In this document: piece by piece, positions 56,095 to 64,000 of the stretch
Layout: each line of letters opens with the position of its first letter
Numbering within the stretch: the stretch's first letter is position 1
Source: Mesorhizobium sp. NZP2298
GTDB taxonomy: Bacteria > Pseudomonadota > Alphaproteobacteria > Rhizobiales > Rhizobiaceae
Assembly (NCBI RefSeq): GCF_013170825.1
Contig: NZ_CP033365.1
Location: 4,414,001-4,478,000, forward strand
Direction of reading: 5' to 3'
DNA: 64,000 nt
Notes under the pieces: generated by a model
Database searches by the model: none
The model's input: only the letters and a program-made list of their open reading frames with translations
What the model was told of the DNA's origin: nothing
Translations under genes and position numbers: made by a program

Positions 56095-56155
56095 CGGTTC
56101 AATTCCTTTAGAGTTCCGGGCCAGGGGCACCGCCCCTTACCGCGCTCTCATTCCC

Positions 56156-56464
56156 TTAGAGCTTGATCTCGACGTCGACGCCGGCGGCCAGATCGAGCTT
56201 CATCAAAGCATCGACGGTCTGCGGGGTCGGATCGACGATGTCGAGCAGACGCTTGTGCGTGCGCATCTCGAACTGCTCGCGGCTCTTCTTGTCGACGTGA
56301 GGCGACCGGTTGACCGTGAACTTTTCGATCCGCGTCGGCAGCGGAATGGGGCCGCGGACGTTTGCGCCGGTGCGCTTGGCCGTCGACACGATTTCCTTCG
56401 TCGAGGCGTCGAGCACGCGGTGATCAAACGCCTTCAGGCGGATGCGGATATTCTGTCCGTTCAT
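56156..56464 (-). CDS. rpsJ: 30S ribosomal protein S10
   Basis: [20 protein letters not shown], then [20 protein letters not shown] and [20 protein letters not shown]. 102 aa. Also the NusE antitermination factor. First gene of the S10 block, 69 nt after tuf; a GCGGGC hairpin lies in that gap. Confidence 0.98.
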   Translation of the reverse strand: MNGQNIRIRLKAFDHRVLDASTKEIVSTAKRTGANVRGPIPLPTRIEKFTVNRSPHVDKKSREQFEMRTHKRLLDIVDPTPQTVDALMKLDLAAGVDVEIKL

Positions 56465-56533
56465 GCGTCACTTCCTTGTTCTGGCGCGGCGCGGGCAACT
56501 TCCGCGCCCGCGACAGATCGGTTTAAGTCCAAA

Positions 56534-57709
<1,176 letters not shown>

Positions 57710-57776
57710 GTGATGTCTCCATTTCCTGCTCGCCCATGCGGGCTTTGAATTGCGTTACCGCGGCAGCTCTTTCGAG

Positions 57777-59867
57777 TTACGCGTACTTTTTCTGGACTTC
57801 CTGGGCGACCGCGGTCGGAACCGGCTCGTAGTGATCGAACTGCATCGTGTAGGCCGCGCGGCCCTGGCTCATCGAGCGCAGGTTGTCGACGTACTTGAAC
57901 ATGTTGGCGAGTGGCACCATCGCGTTGATGACGACGGCCACGCCACGCGCTTCCTGGCCCTGGATCTGGCCACGACGGCCGTTCAGGTCGCCGATGACGC
58001 TGCCGACATAGTCTTCCGGTGTCACCACCTCGACCTTCATGATCGGCTCGAGCAGCTGCACGCCAAGCTTGGGTGCGGCTTCACGGAAGCAGGCGCGGGA
58101 CGCGATTTCGAAGGCCAGGACCGAGGAGTCGACATCGTGGTAGGCGCCGTCGATCAGCGTCGCACGGACGCCGATCATCGGGAAGCCCGCGAACGGACCA
58201 GCGCCCATGACGCTCTGGATGCCCTTTTCGACACCCGGAATGTATTCCTTCGGCACGGCGCCGCCGACGATCTTGGACTCGAACACGAAGTCTTCGCCCT
58301 CGGCATTCGGCTCGAACACAACTTTCACGCGGGCGAACTGGCCGGTACCGCCGGTCTGCTTCTTGTGGGTGTAGTCCTGCTCGTGCTTGCGGGTAATCGT
58401 CTCGCGATAGGCCACCTGCGGAGCGCCGACATTGGCTTCGACCTTGAACTCGCGGCGCATGCGGTCGACGATGATGTCGAGGTGCAGTTCGCCCATGCCG
58501 GAGATGATGGTCTGGCCGCTTTCCTCATCGGTCTTGACGCGGAAGGACGGATCCTCGGCAGCCAGGCGGTGAAGGGCGAGGCCCATCTTTTCCTGGTCGT
58601 TCTTGGTCTTCGGCTCGATGGCGATCTGGATGACCGGATCGGGGAATTCCATGCGCTCGAGGATGACCGGGTGCAGCGGATCGCACAGCGTGTCGCCGGT
58701 GGTCGTGTCCTTGAGGCCCGCCAAGGCAACGATGTCGCCAGCGAAAGCTTCCTCGACGTCGGCGCGCGAATTCGCATGCATCTGCAGCATGCGGCCGATG
58801 CGCTCCTTCTTGCCCTTGACGGTGTTGTCGACCGAGATGCCCTTGGTGAGCTTGCCCGAATAGATGCGGGCAAAGGTCAGCGAACCGACGAACGGGTCGT
58901 TCATGATCTTGAAGGCGAGCATCGACAGCGGCTCGTCGTCAACCGCATGACGCTCGATCTCGGCGTCGGTCTTGGCATCGACACCCTTGATGGCGGGAAC
59001 GTCGGCCGGCGACGGCAGGTATTCGACAACGGCGTCGAGCAGCGGCTGCACGCCCTTGTTCTTGAAGGCCGAGCCGCAGAACATCGGGAAGAACTTGACC
59101 GCGATCGTGCCCTTGCGGATCAGCGAGCGGATCTCGTCATTCGACGGCATCCTGCCTTCAAGGTAGTTCTCGAGGGCCGTCTCGTCCATTTCGACGGCGG
59201 CTTCGATCATCTTCTCGCGGTATTCCTCGGCACGGGCCTTGAGGTCGGCCGGGATCTCGACGATGTCCCAGGCAGCGCCCAGGGTCTCGTCGCGCCAGAC
59301 AAGCGCGTTCATCTCCACGAGGTCGACGACACCCTTGAACTCGGTCTCGGCGCCGATCGGCAGCTGCATGACGACAGCCTGCGCACCGAGGCGCGAACCA
59401 ATCATCTCGACCGAGCGGTAGAAGTCGGCGCCGATCTTGTCCATCTTGTTACAGAAGATCATGCGCGGCACGCGGTACTTGTCGGCCTGGCGCCAGACGG
59501 TTTCCGTCTGCGGTTCGACACCGGCATTGGCATCAAGCAGCGCGATGGCGCCGTCGAGCACGCGCAACGAACGCTCGACCTCGATGGTGAAGTCAACGTG
59601 TCCGGGGGTGTCGATGATATTGAAGCGACGCATCTTGCCGTCACGGCCCTTCCAGAAGGTCGTGGTGGCCGCGGACGTGATGGTGATGCCGCGTTCCTGC
59701 TCCTGCTCCATCCAGTCCATGGTGGCGGCGCCGTCGTGCACTTCGCCGATCTTGTGCGACTTGCCCGTGTAATAGAGGACGCGCTCGGTGGTCGTCGTCT
59801 TGCCGGCGTCAATATGCGCCATGATACCGAAATTGCGGTAGTCTTCGATTTTGTATTCGCGGGCCAT
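57777..59867 (-). CDS. fusA: Elongation factor G
   Basis: Translocase GTPase. [20 protein letters not shown] (G1), then [38 protein letters not shown] (G3) and [15 protein letters not shown] (G4). Domains II to V follow, with [20 protein letters not shown] and the C-terminal [40 protein letters not shown]. 696 aa. Between rpsG and tuf in the str operon. Confidence 0.99.
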   Translation of the reverse strand: MAREYKIEDYRNFGIMAHIDAGKTTTTERVLYYTGKSHKIGEVHDGAATMDWMEQEQERGITITSAATTTFWKGRDGKMRRFNIIDTPGHVDFTIEVERSLRVLDGAIALLDANAGVEPQTETVWRQADKYRVPRMIFCNKMDKIGADFYRSVEMIGSRLGAQAVVMQLPIGAETEFKGVVDLVEMNALVWRDETLGAAWDIVEIPADLKARAEEYREKMIEAAVEMDETALENYLEGRMPSNDEIRSLIRKGTIAVKFFPMFCGSAFKNKGVQPLLDAVVEYLPSPADVPAIKGVDAKTDAEIERHAVDDEPLSMLAFKIMNDPFVGSLTFARIYSGKLTKGISVDNTVKGKKERIGRMLQMHANSRADVEEAFAGDIVALAGLKDTTTGDTLCDPLHPVILERMEFPDPVIQIAIEPKTKNDQEKMGLALHRLAAEDPSFRVKTDEESGQTIISGMGELHLDIIVDRMRREFKVEANVGAPQVAYRETITRKHEQDYTHKKQTGGTGQFARVKVVFEPNAEGEDFVFESKIVGGAVPKEYIPGVEKGIQSVMGAGPFAGFPMIGVRATLIDGAYHDVDSSVLAFEIASRACFREAAPKLGVQLLEPIMKVEVVTPEDYVGSVIGDLNGRRGQIQGQEARGVAVVINAMVPLANMFKYVDNLRSMSQGRAAYTMQFDHYEPVPTAVAQEVQKKYA

Positions 59868-59896
59868 CGTAGCTGCCTCTCAGTCCTGTTCGCGCT

Positions 59897-60379
<483 letters not shown>

Positions 60380-60430
60380 TCAATCTCTCATAGCCCGGCG
60401 CAGTCAAAAAAGCGCCGAAGCCGGAAAACC

Positions 60431-60802
60431 TTACTTCGGACGCTTCGCACCGTATTTCGAACGGCGCTGCTTGCGGTTCTTCACACCCTGCGTGTCGAGC
60501 ACGCCACGGATGATGTGGTAGCGGACGCCCGGAAGATCCTTGACGCGGCCGCCGCGGATCATGACCACGGAGTGCTCCTGAAGGTTGTGACCTTCGCCGG
60601 GGATGTAACCGATCACCTCAAAACCATTGGTCAGGCGGATCTTGGCCACCTTGCGCAGCGCCGAGTTCGGCTTCTTCGGCGTCGTCGTGTAGACGCGCGT
60701 GCAGACGCCCCGCTTCTGCGGGTTCTGCTGCATGGCCGGGACCTTGTTGCGCTTCACCGGCGCAATGCGCGGCTTGCGGATCAGCTGGTTGACGGTAGGC
60801 AT
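60431..60802 (-). CDS. rpsL: 30S ribosomal protein S12
   Basis: [20 protein letters not shown], then [20 protein letters not shown] and [40 protein letters not shown]. 123 aa with start at 60802; the 48 upstream residues in frame have no family character. The Lys residues in TPKKPNS and GRVKDLPG are the streptomycin-sensitive wild type. First gene of the str-S10-spc-alpha run. Confidence 0.98.
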   Translation of the reverse strand: MPTVNQLIRKPRIAPVKRNKVPAMQQNPQKRGVCTRVYTTTPKKPNSALRKVAKIRLTNGFEVIGYIPGEGHNLQEHSVVMIRGGRVKDLPGVRYHIIRGVLDTQGVKNRKQRRSKYGAKRPK

Positions 60803-61275
60803 TAAACCCTCTTGTCTCTCAATTCCGTGTCTCGCCCGGTCAGGGCCGCTCAAAGCGTCATTTCCATACGCAAATTCGGGCCACAAACCGCGCTTCGCGG
60901 TCTTGCCCGAACAAATGGCAGAGGAAGCGGAAGCCGCTTCATGCACGCCGGAAATGTCTTTTCGCTCGTAAAACGAACCCTGTTTGAAGCAAACTCCAAA
61001 GCGTGTCGCTTCGGAAAGGAGAGCCTCACATCGGTTCTGACTGGGCGGCTTCTACTCGCAAGCCCGCGAAGCGTCAACCCCGCAACGGCAAATATTGCAC
61101 TGAAGCCCTGGCTTGGCAGCCATGCGAAAACCGCATGTAATTTTCTTTCGCCAATTTGCAAGGTCGAGGAAGAAAGTGACCGGCTTTTGGCTTTTGCGCG
61201 ACCTCGCTTCATGCGAAAAGCCGCCTGAGCAACTCAAAATCCCCTCGCCTGCCCCTTGCCAGGAGGAATCAGTCC
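60803..61275. other. Divergent intergenic region upstream of rpsL
   Basis: This 473-bp gap separates rpsL (minus) from a small plus-strand gene. It should hold the main promoter of the ribosomal run; the best candidate is at 61049-61077. No coding frame in it has family character or a ribosome site, and no terminator of rpoC read-through lies here (that one is at 63.8 kb). Confidence 0.5.
61049..61077 (-). promoter_or_regulatory. Candidate sigma-70 promoter of rpsL-rpsG-fusA-tuf
   Basis: On the minus strand TTGACG (61077-61072) is followed after 17 bp by TAGAAG (61054-61049). The leader to rpsL would be about 240 nt. The -35 box is the same hexamer as in the candidate before rpsM; the -10 box is weaker. 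Confidence 0.5.
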
Positions 61276-61557
61276 GTGAACGACAATGAAGAACGCCCGG
61301 TCACCATCATTACCGGCCGGGTGTGGAAGCGCAAAGGCGGCAAAGTGGAAGGCGTGCATGTCATGCTGGTCGCTCCCGATGACGATTCGGCGGTGCGCCG
61401 CGCTCTCGAATCGCTTGCCGCGGAAGGTTACGCGGAGGCTGAGCTCGACCAGATCGGCGACATGGAAGGCGTGCCCGATGACGAGCCGCATCTGTCCGCC
61501 TACCAGGGCGCCCTCGAAGGTGAAGTGTCGATCGTCACCTTCGAAGAACCGATCTGA
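61276..61557 (+). CDS. Small acidic protein of unknown function
   Basis: A 93-aa protein I do not recognise. The start is GTG at 61276 with a perfect AGGAGG 9 nt upstream, which makes translation very likely. Sequence begins MNDNEERPVTIITGRVWKRK, continues VEGVHVMLVAPDDDSAVRRA, and ends EGEVSIVTFEEPI. Two beta-like strands around a central helix (AVRRALESLAAEGYAEAELD) would suit a small alpha/beta fold. No signal peptide, no Cys. It is divergent from rpsL and lies 113 nt before the oxidoreductase gene on the same strand. Confidence 0.7.
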   Translation: MNDNEERPVTIITGRVWKRKGGKVEGVHVMLVAPDDDSAVRRALESLAAEGYAEAELDQIGDMEGVPDDEPHLSAYQGALEGEVSIVTFEEPI

Positions 61558-61670
61558 GAACCAGGTCCGGACGCGGCTGACGTCGGCCGGACCGACGCTC
61601 CATCCACTGCAACTTGCCCGGCTGCCGTCTCACGCCTGGAAAAATCTGCCCTTCCCATTCTGGAGCCCCC

Positions 61671-62606
61671 ATGTCCTCGAACAGCAATCCCATCAAGATA
61701 GGCATCGTCGGCGTCGGCAAGATCGTGCGCGACCAGCACCTGCCGACCCTGGCCAAGGACCAGAACTATCGCCTCGCCGCCGCGGCAAGCCGGCACGGCA
61801 AGGTCGACGGCATCCCGAATTTTCCCACCATCGAGGCGATGCTAGACGCGGTGCCGGAGCTTGAGGCCGTCTCGCTCTGCATGCCACCGCAGTTCCGTTA
61901 CGATGCCGCGCGCACCGCGCTCGAGGCGAAGAAACATGTCTTCCTTGAAAAGCCGCCTGGCGCCACGGTCAGCGAGGTCGAGGACCTGAAGGTGCTGGCC
62001 GCGAAAAACGGCGTCTCCCTGTTCGCCAGCTGGCATTCCCGCTATGCGCCGGCGGTGGAGGCCGCACGCAGCTTTCTCGCATCGACCCGGATCCGCTCGG
62101 CAGCGATCGTCTGGAAGGAAGACGTACGCCGCTGGCATCCGAACCAGGAGTGGATCTGGGCGCCGGGCGGCTTCGGGGTCTTCGATCCCGGCATCAACGC
62201 GCTGTCGATCGTGACCCACATCCTGCCGGCGATGTTCATCACCTCGGCCGTGCTCGACTTTCCCGAAAACCGCGCTGCCCCGGTCGCGGCGCAAGTCAAC
62301 TTCCGCACCTCGAACGGATTGCCGGTGACGATGGACCTCGACTGGCTGCAGACCGGCCCGCAAAGCTGGGACATCCTGGCCGACACGGATGCAGGCAAGA
62401 TGGTGCTTTCCGGTGGTGGCTCGAAGCTCGCCATTGACGGCCGTGTCGTCCATGACGAGCCGGAGGCGGAATACCCGATGCTCTACAAGCGTTTCGCGGA
62501 GATCGTCCGCGCCGGCGCCTCGGACGTCGATCTCGCGCCACTACAGCATGTCGCCGACGCCTTCATGCTCGGCAAGCGCAACGTGGTCGAGGCGTTTTTT
62601 GACTGA
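61671..62606 (+). CDS. Gfo/Idh/MocA oxidoreductase, D-galactose / L-arabinose 1-dehydrogenase-like
   Basis: NAD(P)-dependent sugar dehydrogenase. The cofactor motif is GIVGVGKIVRDQHLPTLAKD, the signature EKPPGATVSEVEDL carries the catalytic Lys, and WKEDVRRWHPNQEWIWAPGG then FGVFDPGINALSIVTHILP closely match what I recall of Azospirillum L-arabinose 1-dehydrogenase and rhizobial galactose dehydrogenase, which start the non-phosphorylated pentose or galactose pathways. 311 aa. Start ATG at 61671 with GGAG upstream. Other pathway genes are not in the window, so the exact sugar is open. Confidence 0.87.
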   Translation: MSSNSNPIKIGIVGVGKIVRDQHLPTLAKDQNYRLAAAASRHGKVDGIPNFPTIEAMLDAVPELEAVSLCMPPQFRYDAARTALEAKKHVFLEKPPGATVSEVEDLKVLAAKNGVSLFASWHSRYAPAVEAARSFLASTRIRSAAIVWKEDVRRWHPNQEWIWAPGGFGVFDPGINALSIVTHILPAMFITSAVLDFPENRAAPVAAQVNFRTSNGLPVTMDLDWLQTGPQSWDILADTDAGKMVLSGGGSKLAIDGRVVHDEPEAEYPMLYKRFAEIVRAGASDVDLAPLQHVADAFMLGKRNVVEAFFD

Positions 62607-62689
62607 ATTGAACGGGAAAAGGTCTGCATTGCTATCATGAACCTTGGCCGGGATATGTTCCTGGCTTAGGCCCGGAGACGATCGGTGCG

Positions 62690-62962
62690 GTGCGACGTCC
62701 GAATTCCAATTGACCCAGCCAAGCTGGGCAATCTCGCCATACCGAACGAAATTTGAACGGTCGAAACCGTGTTCGGCGTCGTTGTATGAGATCACGGTTC
62801 GGCCGATCAGCGCTACAACCAGATGCGACGATCATCGCCAGCCGAGGTCCGGTGAATCCACTGTTCCGAATCGATGCTGATCGTGTCCCAGAGCCTTCGC
62901 TGCGCAAAGCTCATGCGCTCTCGACCCTTGTCGATCCGGCTCCAAAGAGCTGCCTCGCTCAT
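62690..62962 (-). pseudogene. Frameshifted small hypothetical gene
   Basis: On the minus strand a frame opens at 62962, MSEAALWSRIDKGRERMSFA then QRRLWDTISIDSEQWIHRTS and DDRRIWL, and stops at TAG near 62815. One base shift continues it as VVALIGRTVISYNDAEHGFD then RSNFVRYGEIAQLGW. Together they read like one small protein of a type I remember in rhizobia (MSxAALWxRID...FWVVxLIGxTVIWYNDIExGFNRSxYxxYGxI). Inserting a G in TGGTTGTAG restores WVVAL. GAGGG lies about 10 nt upstream of the ATG. Either a real decay or a sequencing error; the 3' end is unclear and runs towards the sugar dehydrogenase gene. Confidence 0.6.
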
Positions 62963-62996
62963 CTGAATAACATCCCTCAAGATCAGGCTTGCGGTT

Positions 62997-63662
62997 TCAT
63001 TCGACAATCGCAATCGCAAAGCCATCATAACCCTTGGCGCCGACTGTCTGGATGGCGGTACCATCGAGGCGCTTGTCGCCGCCGATGAATGAGAACGCCG
63101 CCCGCGCGCCCACGACATTGGCGTCACGGCCACCCTTTTCGATCACCGCGCCATCGCGGATGACATTGTCGCAGATAAGCACCGTCCCCGGCCGCGAAAG
63201 CCGCACGGCCCAGGACAGGTAGTTCGGGTTGTTCGGCTTGTCGGCATCGATGAAGATGAGATCGAACGGCCCGGCATTCTCGGCGCTTAGCGCCGCAAGC
63301 GACTGAAGGGCCGGCCCGACCCGCACTTCCACGCGTTCCGACACGCCCGCACGGACAAAATTCGCCCCCGCGACCCTGGCGTGGTGCGGATCGAGTTCAA
63401 GCGTCATGACCTTGCCATCCGTGGGCAAGGCACGCGCCATCCAGATCGTGGAGTAACCGCCCAGCGTGCCGATTTCGAGGATCTTCTTTGCTCCATGAAT
63501 TCGTGCAAGAAGCGAAAGCAGCTTGCCTTGCGCCGGCGAGACGTCGATCGGCGGCAAACCTTGGTCACGATTGGTCGCCAGAACAGCGTCGAGGGCGGAA
63601 TCCGCCTCGAACAGGGCATCGACGATGTAGTCGTCGACAGCAGCCCAGGTTTTCCTGCTCAT
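62997..63662 (-). CDS. SAM-dependent O-methyltransferase
   Basis: Class I methyltransferase of the catechol/caffeoyl-CoA type: KKILEIGTLGGYSTIWMARA (SAM motif I, about 57-76), VMTLELDPHHARVAGANFVR (motif II), and GPFDLIFIDADKPNNPNYLS (metal- and SAM-binding Asp), with LICDNVIRDGAVIEKGGRDA at the substrate side. 221 aa with start at 63662 (GGAG 9 nt upstream); 28 extra residues in frame are not used. Substrate unknown. It is after rpoC's terminator and before the frameshifted gene. Confidence 0.9.
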   Translation of the reverse strand: MSRKTWAAVDDYIVDALFEADSALDAVLATNRDQGLPPIDVSPAQGKLLSLLARIHGAKKILEIGTLGGYSTIWMARALPTDGKVMTLELDPHHARVAGANFVRAGVSERVEVRVGPALQSLAALSAENAGPFDLIFIDADKPNNPNYLSWAVRLSRPGTVLICDNVIRDGAVIEKGGRDANVVGARAAFSFIGGDKRLDGTAIQTVGAKGYDGFAIAIVE

Positions 63663-63754
63663 CGTTTTCTTCTCCGATCGAAAGCGAACGCGGAAGGGTC
63701 GGAACGCGTGGACCTCTCTTGCCGCCATGGATATCAACTTCGCCACGCCCCGGA

Positions 63755-63789
63755 AAACAAAAAGGCCGCCGGATTGCCCCGACGGCCCT
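63755..63789 (-). terminator. Intrinsic terminator downstream of rpoC
   Basis: On the minus strand, AGGGCCGTCGG pairs imperfectly with CCGGCGGCCT around a short loop and is followed by TTTTTGTTTT. It lies 85 nt past the rpoC stop codon, so rpoBC transcripts likely end before the O-methyltransferase gene and do not run into str. Confidence 0.7.
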
Positions 63790-63818
63790 GTTGCCTGAGA
63801 TTTCTTACTTTTTCTGGC

Positions 63819-63862
63819 GCAATTCCGGACGGAAAACCGTTTTACACTTTTCCTGGAATTGC
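63819..63862. repeat. Inverted repeat after rpoC, RIME-like
   Basis: GCAATTCC (63819-63826) and GGAATTGC (63855-63862) are perfect inverted arms. The interior holds GGAAAACCG. Similar arms lie at 288-330. It is 12 bp past the rpoC stop codon. Confidence 0.5.
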
Positions 63863-63873
63863 TCCCGCCGCGC

Positions 63874-64000
63874 TTACTGCGCGGCGGTTGTCATATCGGC
63901 CAGCATCGGCTCGGCGACTTCCACACCGGAGGCCTTGCGGCGCTCGTCGATGATCAGTTCGTCGCGCGAGGTGGCGATGCGCCGGATCTGGCTCATCGTG
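63874..64000 (-). CDS. rpoC: 3' end of rpoC (RNA polymerase beta' subunit), partial
   Basis: A minus-strand frame, open from the window edge to TAA at 63876-63874, encodes ...[20 protein letters not shown], then [20 protein letters not shown] and Q. I remember this tail (PAGTG...[11 protein letters not shown]) as the C-terminus of rhizobial RpoC, and rpoBC lies upstream of rpsL in this group, so the call rests on the tail and the synteny. Only 41 residues are visible. The terminator and a repeat follow directly. Confidence 0.7.
   Translation of the reverse strand, partial: TMSQIRRIATSRDELIIDERRKASGVEVAEPMLADMTTAAQ

Noticed and set aside
62635..62907. 90-codon minus-strand frame in the gap before the methyltransferase
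   Set aside because: It is in a different frame from the two pieces that give protein-like sequence there, and has no ribosome site.

Overview
The window looks like a core-chromosome segment of a Mesorhizobium-type alphaproteobacterium (order Hyphomicrobiales/Rhizobiales). Supporting signs are a high G+C genome, two glutamine synthetases (GlnA and eukaryote-type GlnII) with a gstI-like gene, an AldR/Ald pair, ATP12, DUF1203, DUF2735 and DUF930 proteins, RIME-like intergenic palindromes, and an str-S10-spc-alpha ribosomal cluster with adk after secY and no rpsD. No rRNA, tRNA, CRISPR, insertion sequence or prophage was seen.

Layout. 1-14.9 kb: scattered metabolic and envelope genes. These are a Tat-exported cyclic-nucleotide phosphodiesterase, type II NADH dehydrogenase, 5-formyl-THF cyclo-ligase, the divergent aldR/ald pair, an unusual double-barrel porin-like protein, an OmpA-like protein, and a tightly packed cysK-alaX-sseA-GNAT run. 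15-22 kb: an RNA helicase with a DEGD box, pccB, a Cys-rich exported protein with one CXXCH motif, and nnr (NAD(P)HX repair). 22-26.6 kb: a nitrogen-assimilation module. glnB-glnA faces glnII, both have sigma-54-type -24/-12 elements, and a gstI/DUF2735 gene is divergent from glnII. 26.7-31.9 kb: an MFS transporter with a large periplasmic insertion, then a crcB-rluC-like-DMT-atp12 run. 31.9-38 kb: a more accessory stretch with DUF779 plus aldehyde dehydrogenase, a GAF-Fis regulator lacking the AAA+ domain, a GT39-like membrane protein, and an LpxO/AspH-like hydroxylase that seems to lack one iron ligand. 38-41.7 kb: DUF930, rarA and a DegQ-type protease.

41.8-60.8 kb is a 19-kb, nearly gapless minus-strand run of translation genes: rpsL-rpsG-fusA-tuf, rpsJ to rpsQ (S10), rplN to secY-adk (spc), and rpsM-rpsK-rpoA-rplQ (alpha). 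Candidate promoters lie before rpsL and before rpsM, and an intrinsic terminator follows rplQ. 61-64 kb holds genes placed between rpsL and the 3' end of rpoC: a small unknown gene, a galactose/arabinose 1-dehydrogenase-like oxidoreductase, a frameshifted small gene, and an O-methyltransferase.

Most of the window is ordinary. No new multi-gene system is evident. The best candidates for follow-up are the regulator/palindrome/aldehyde dehydrogenase unit, the exported Cys-rich CXXCH protein, the transporter with the extra periplasmic domain, the His-less LpxO-like protein, the glnII-gstI regulatory region, and the repeat between rpsM and rpsK.
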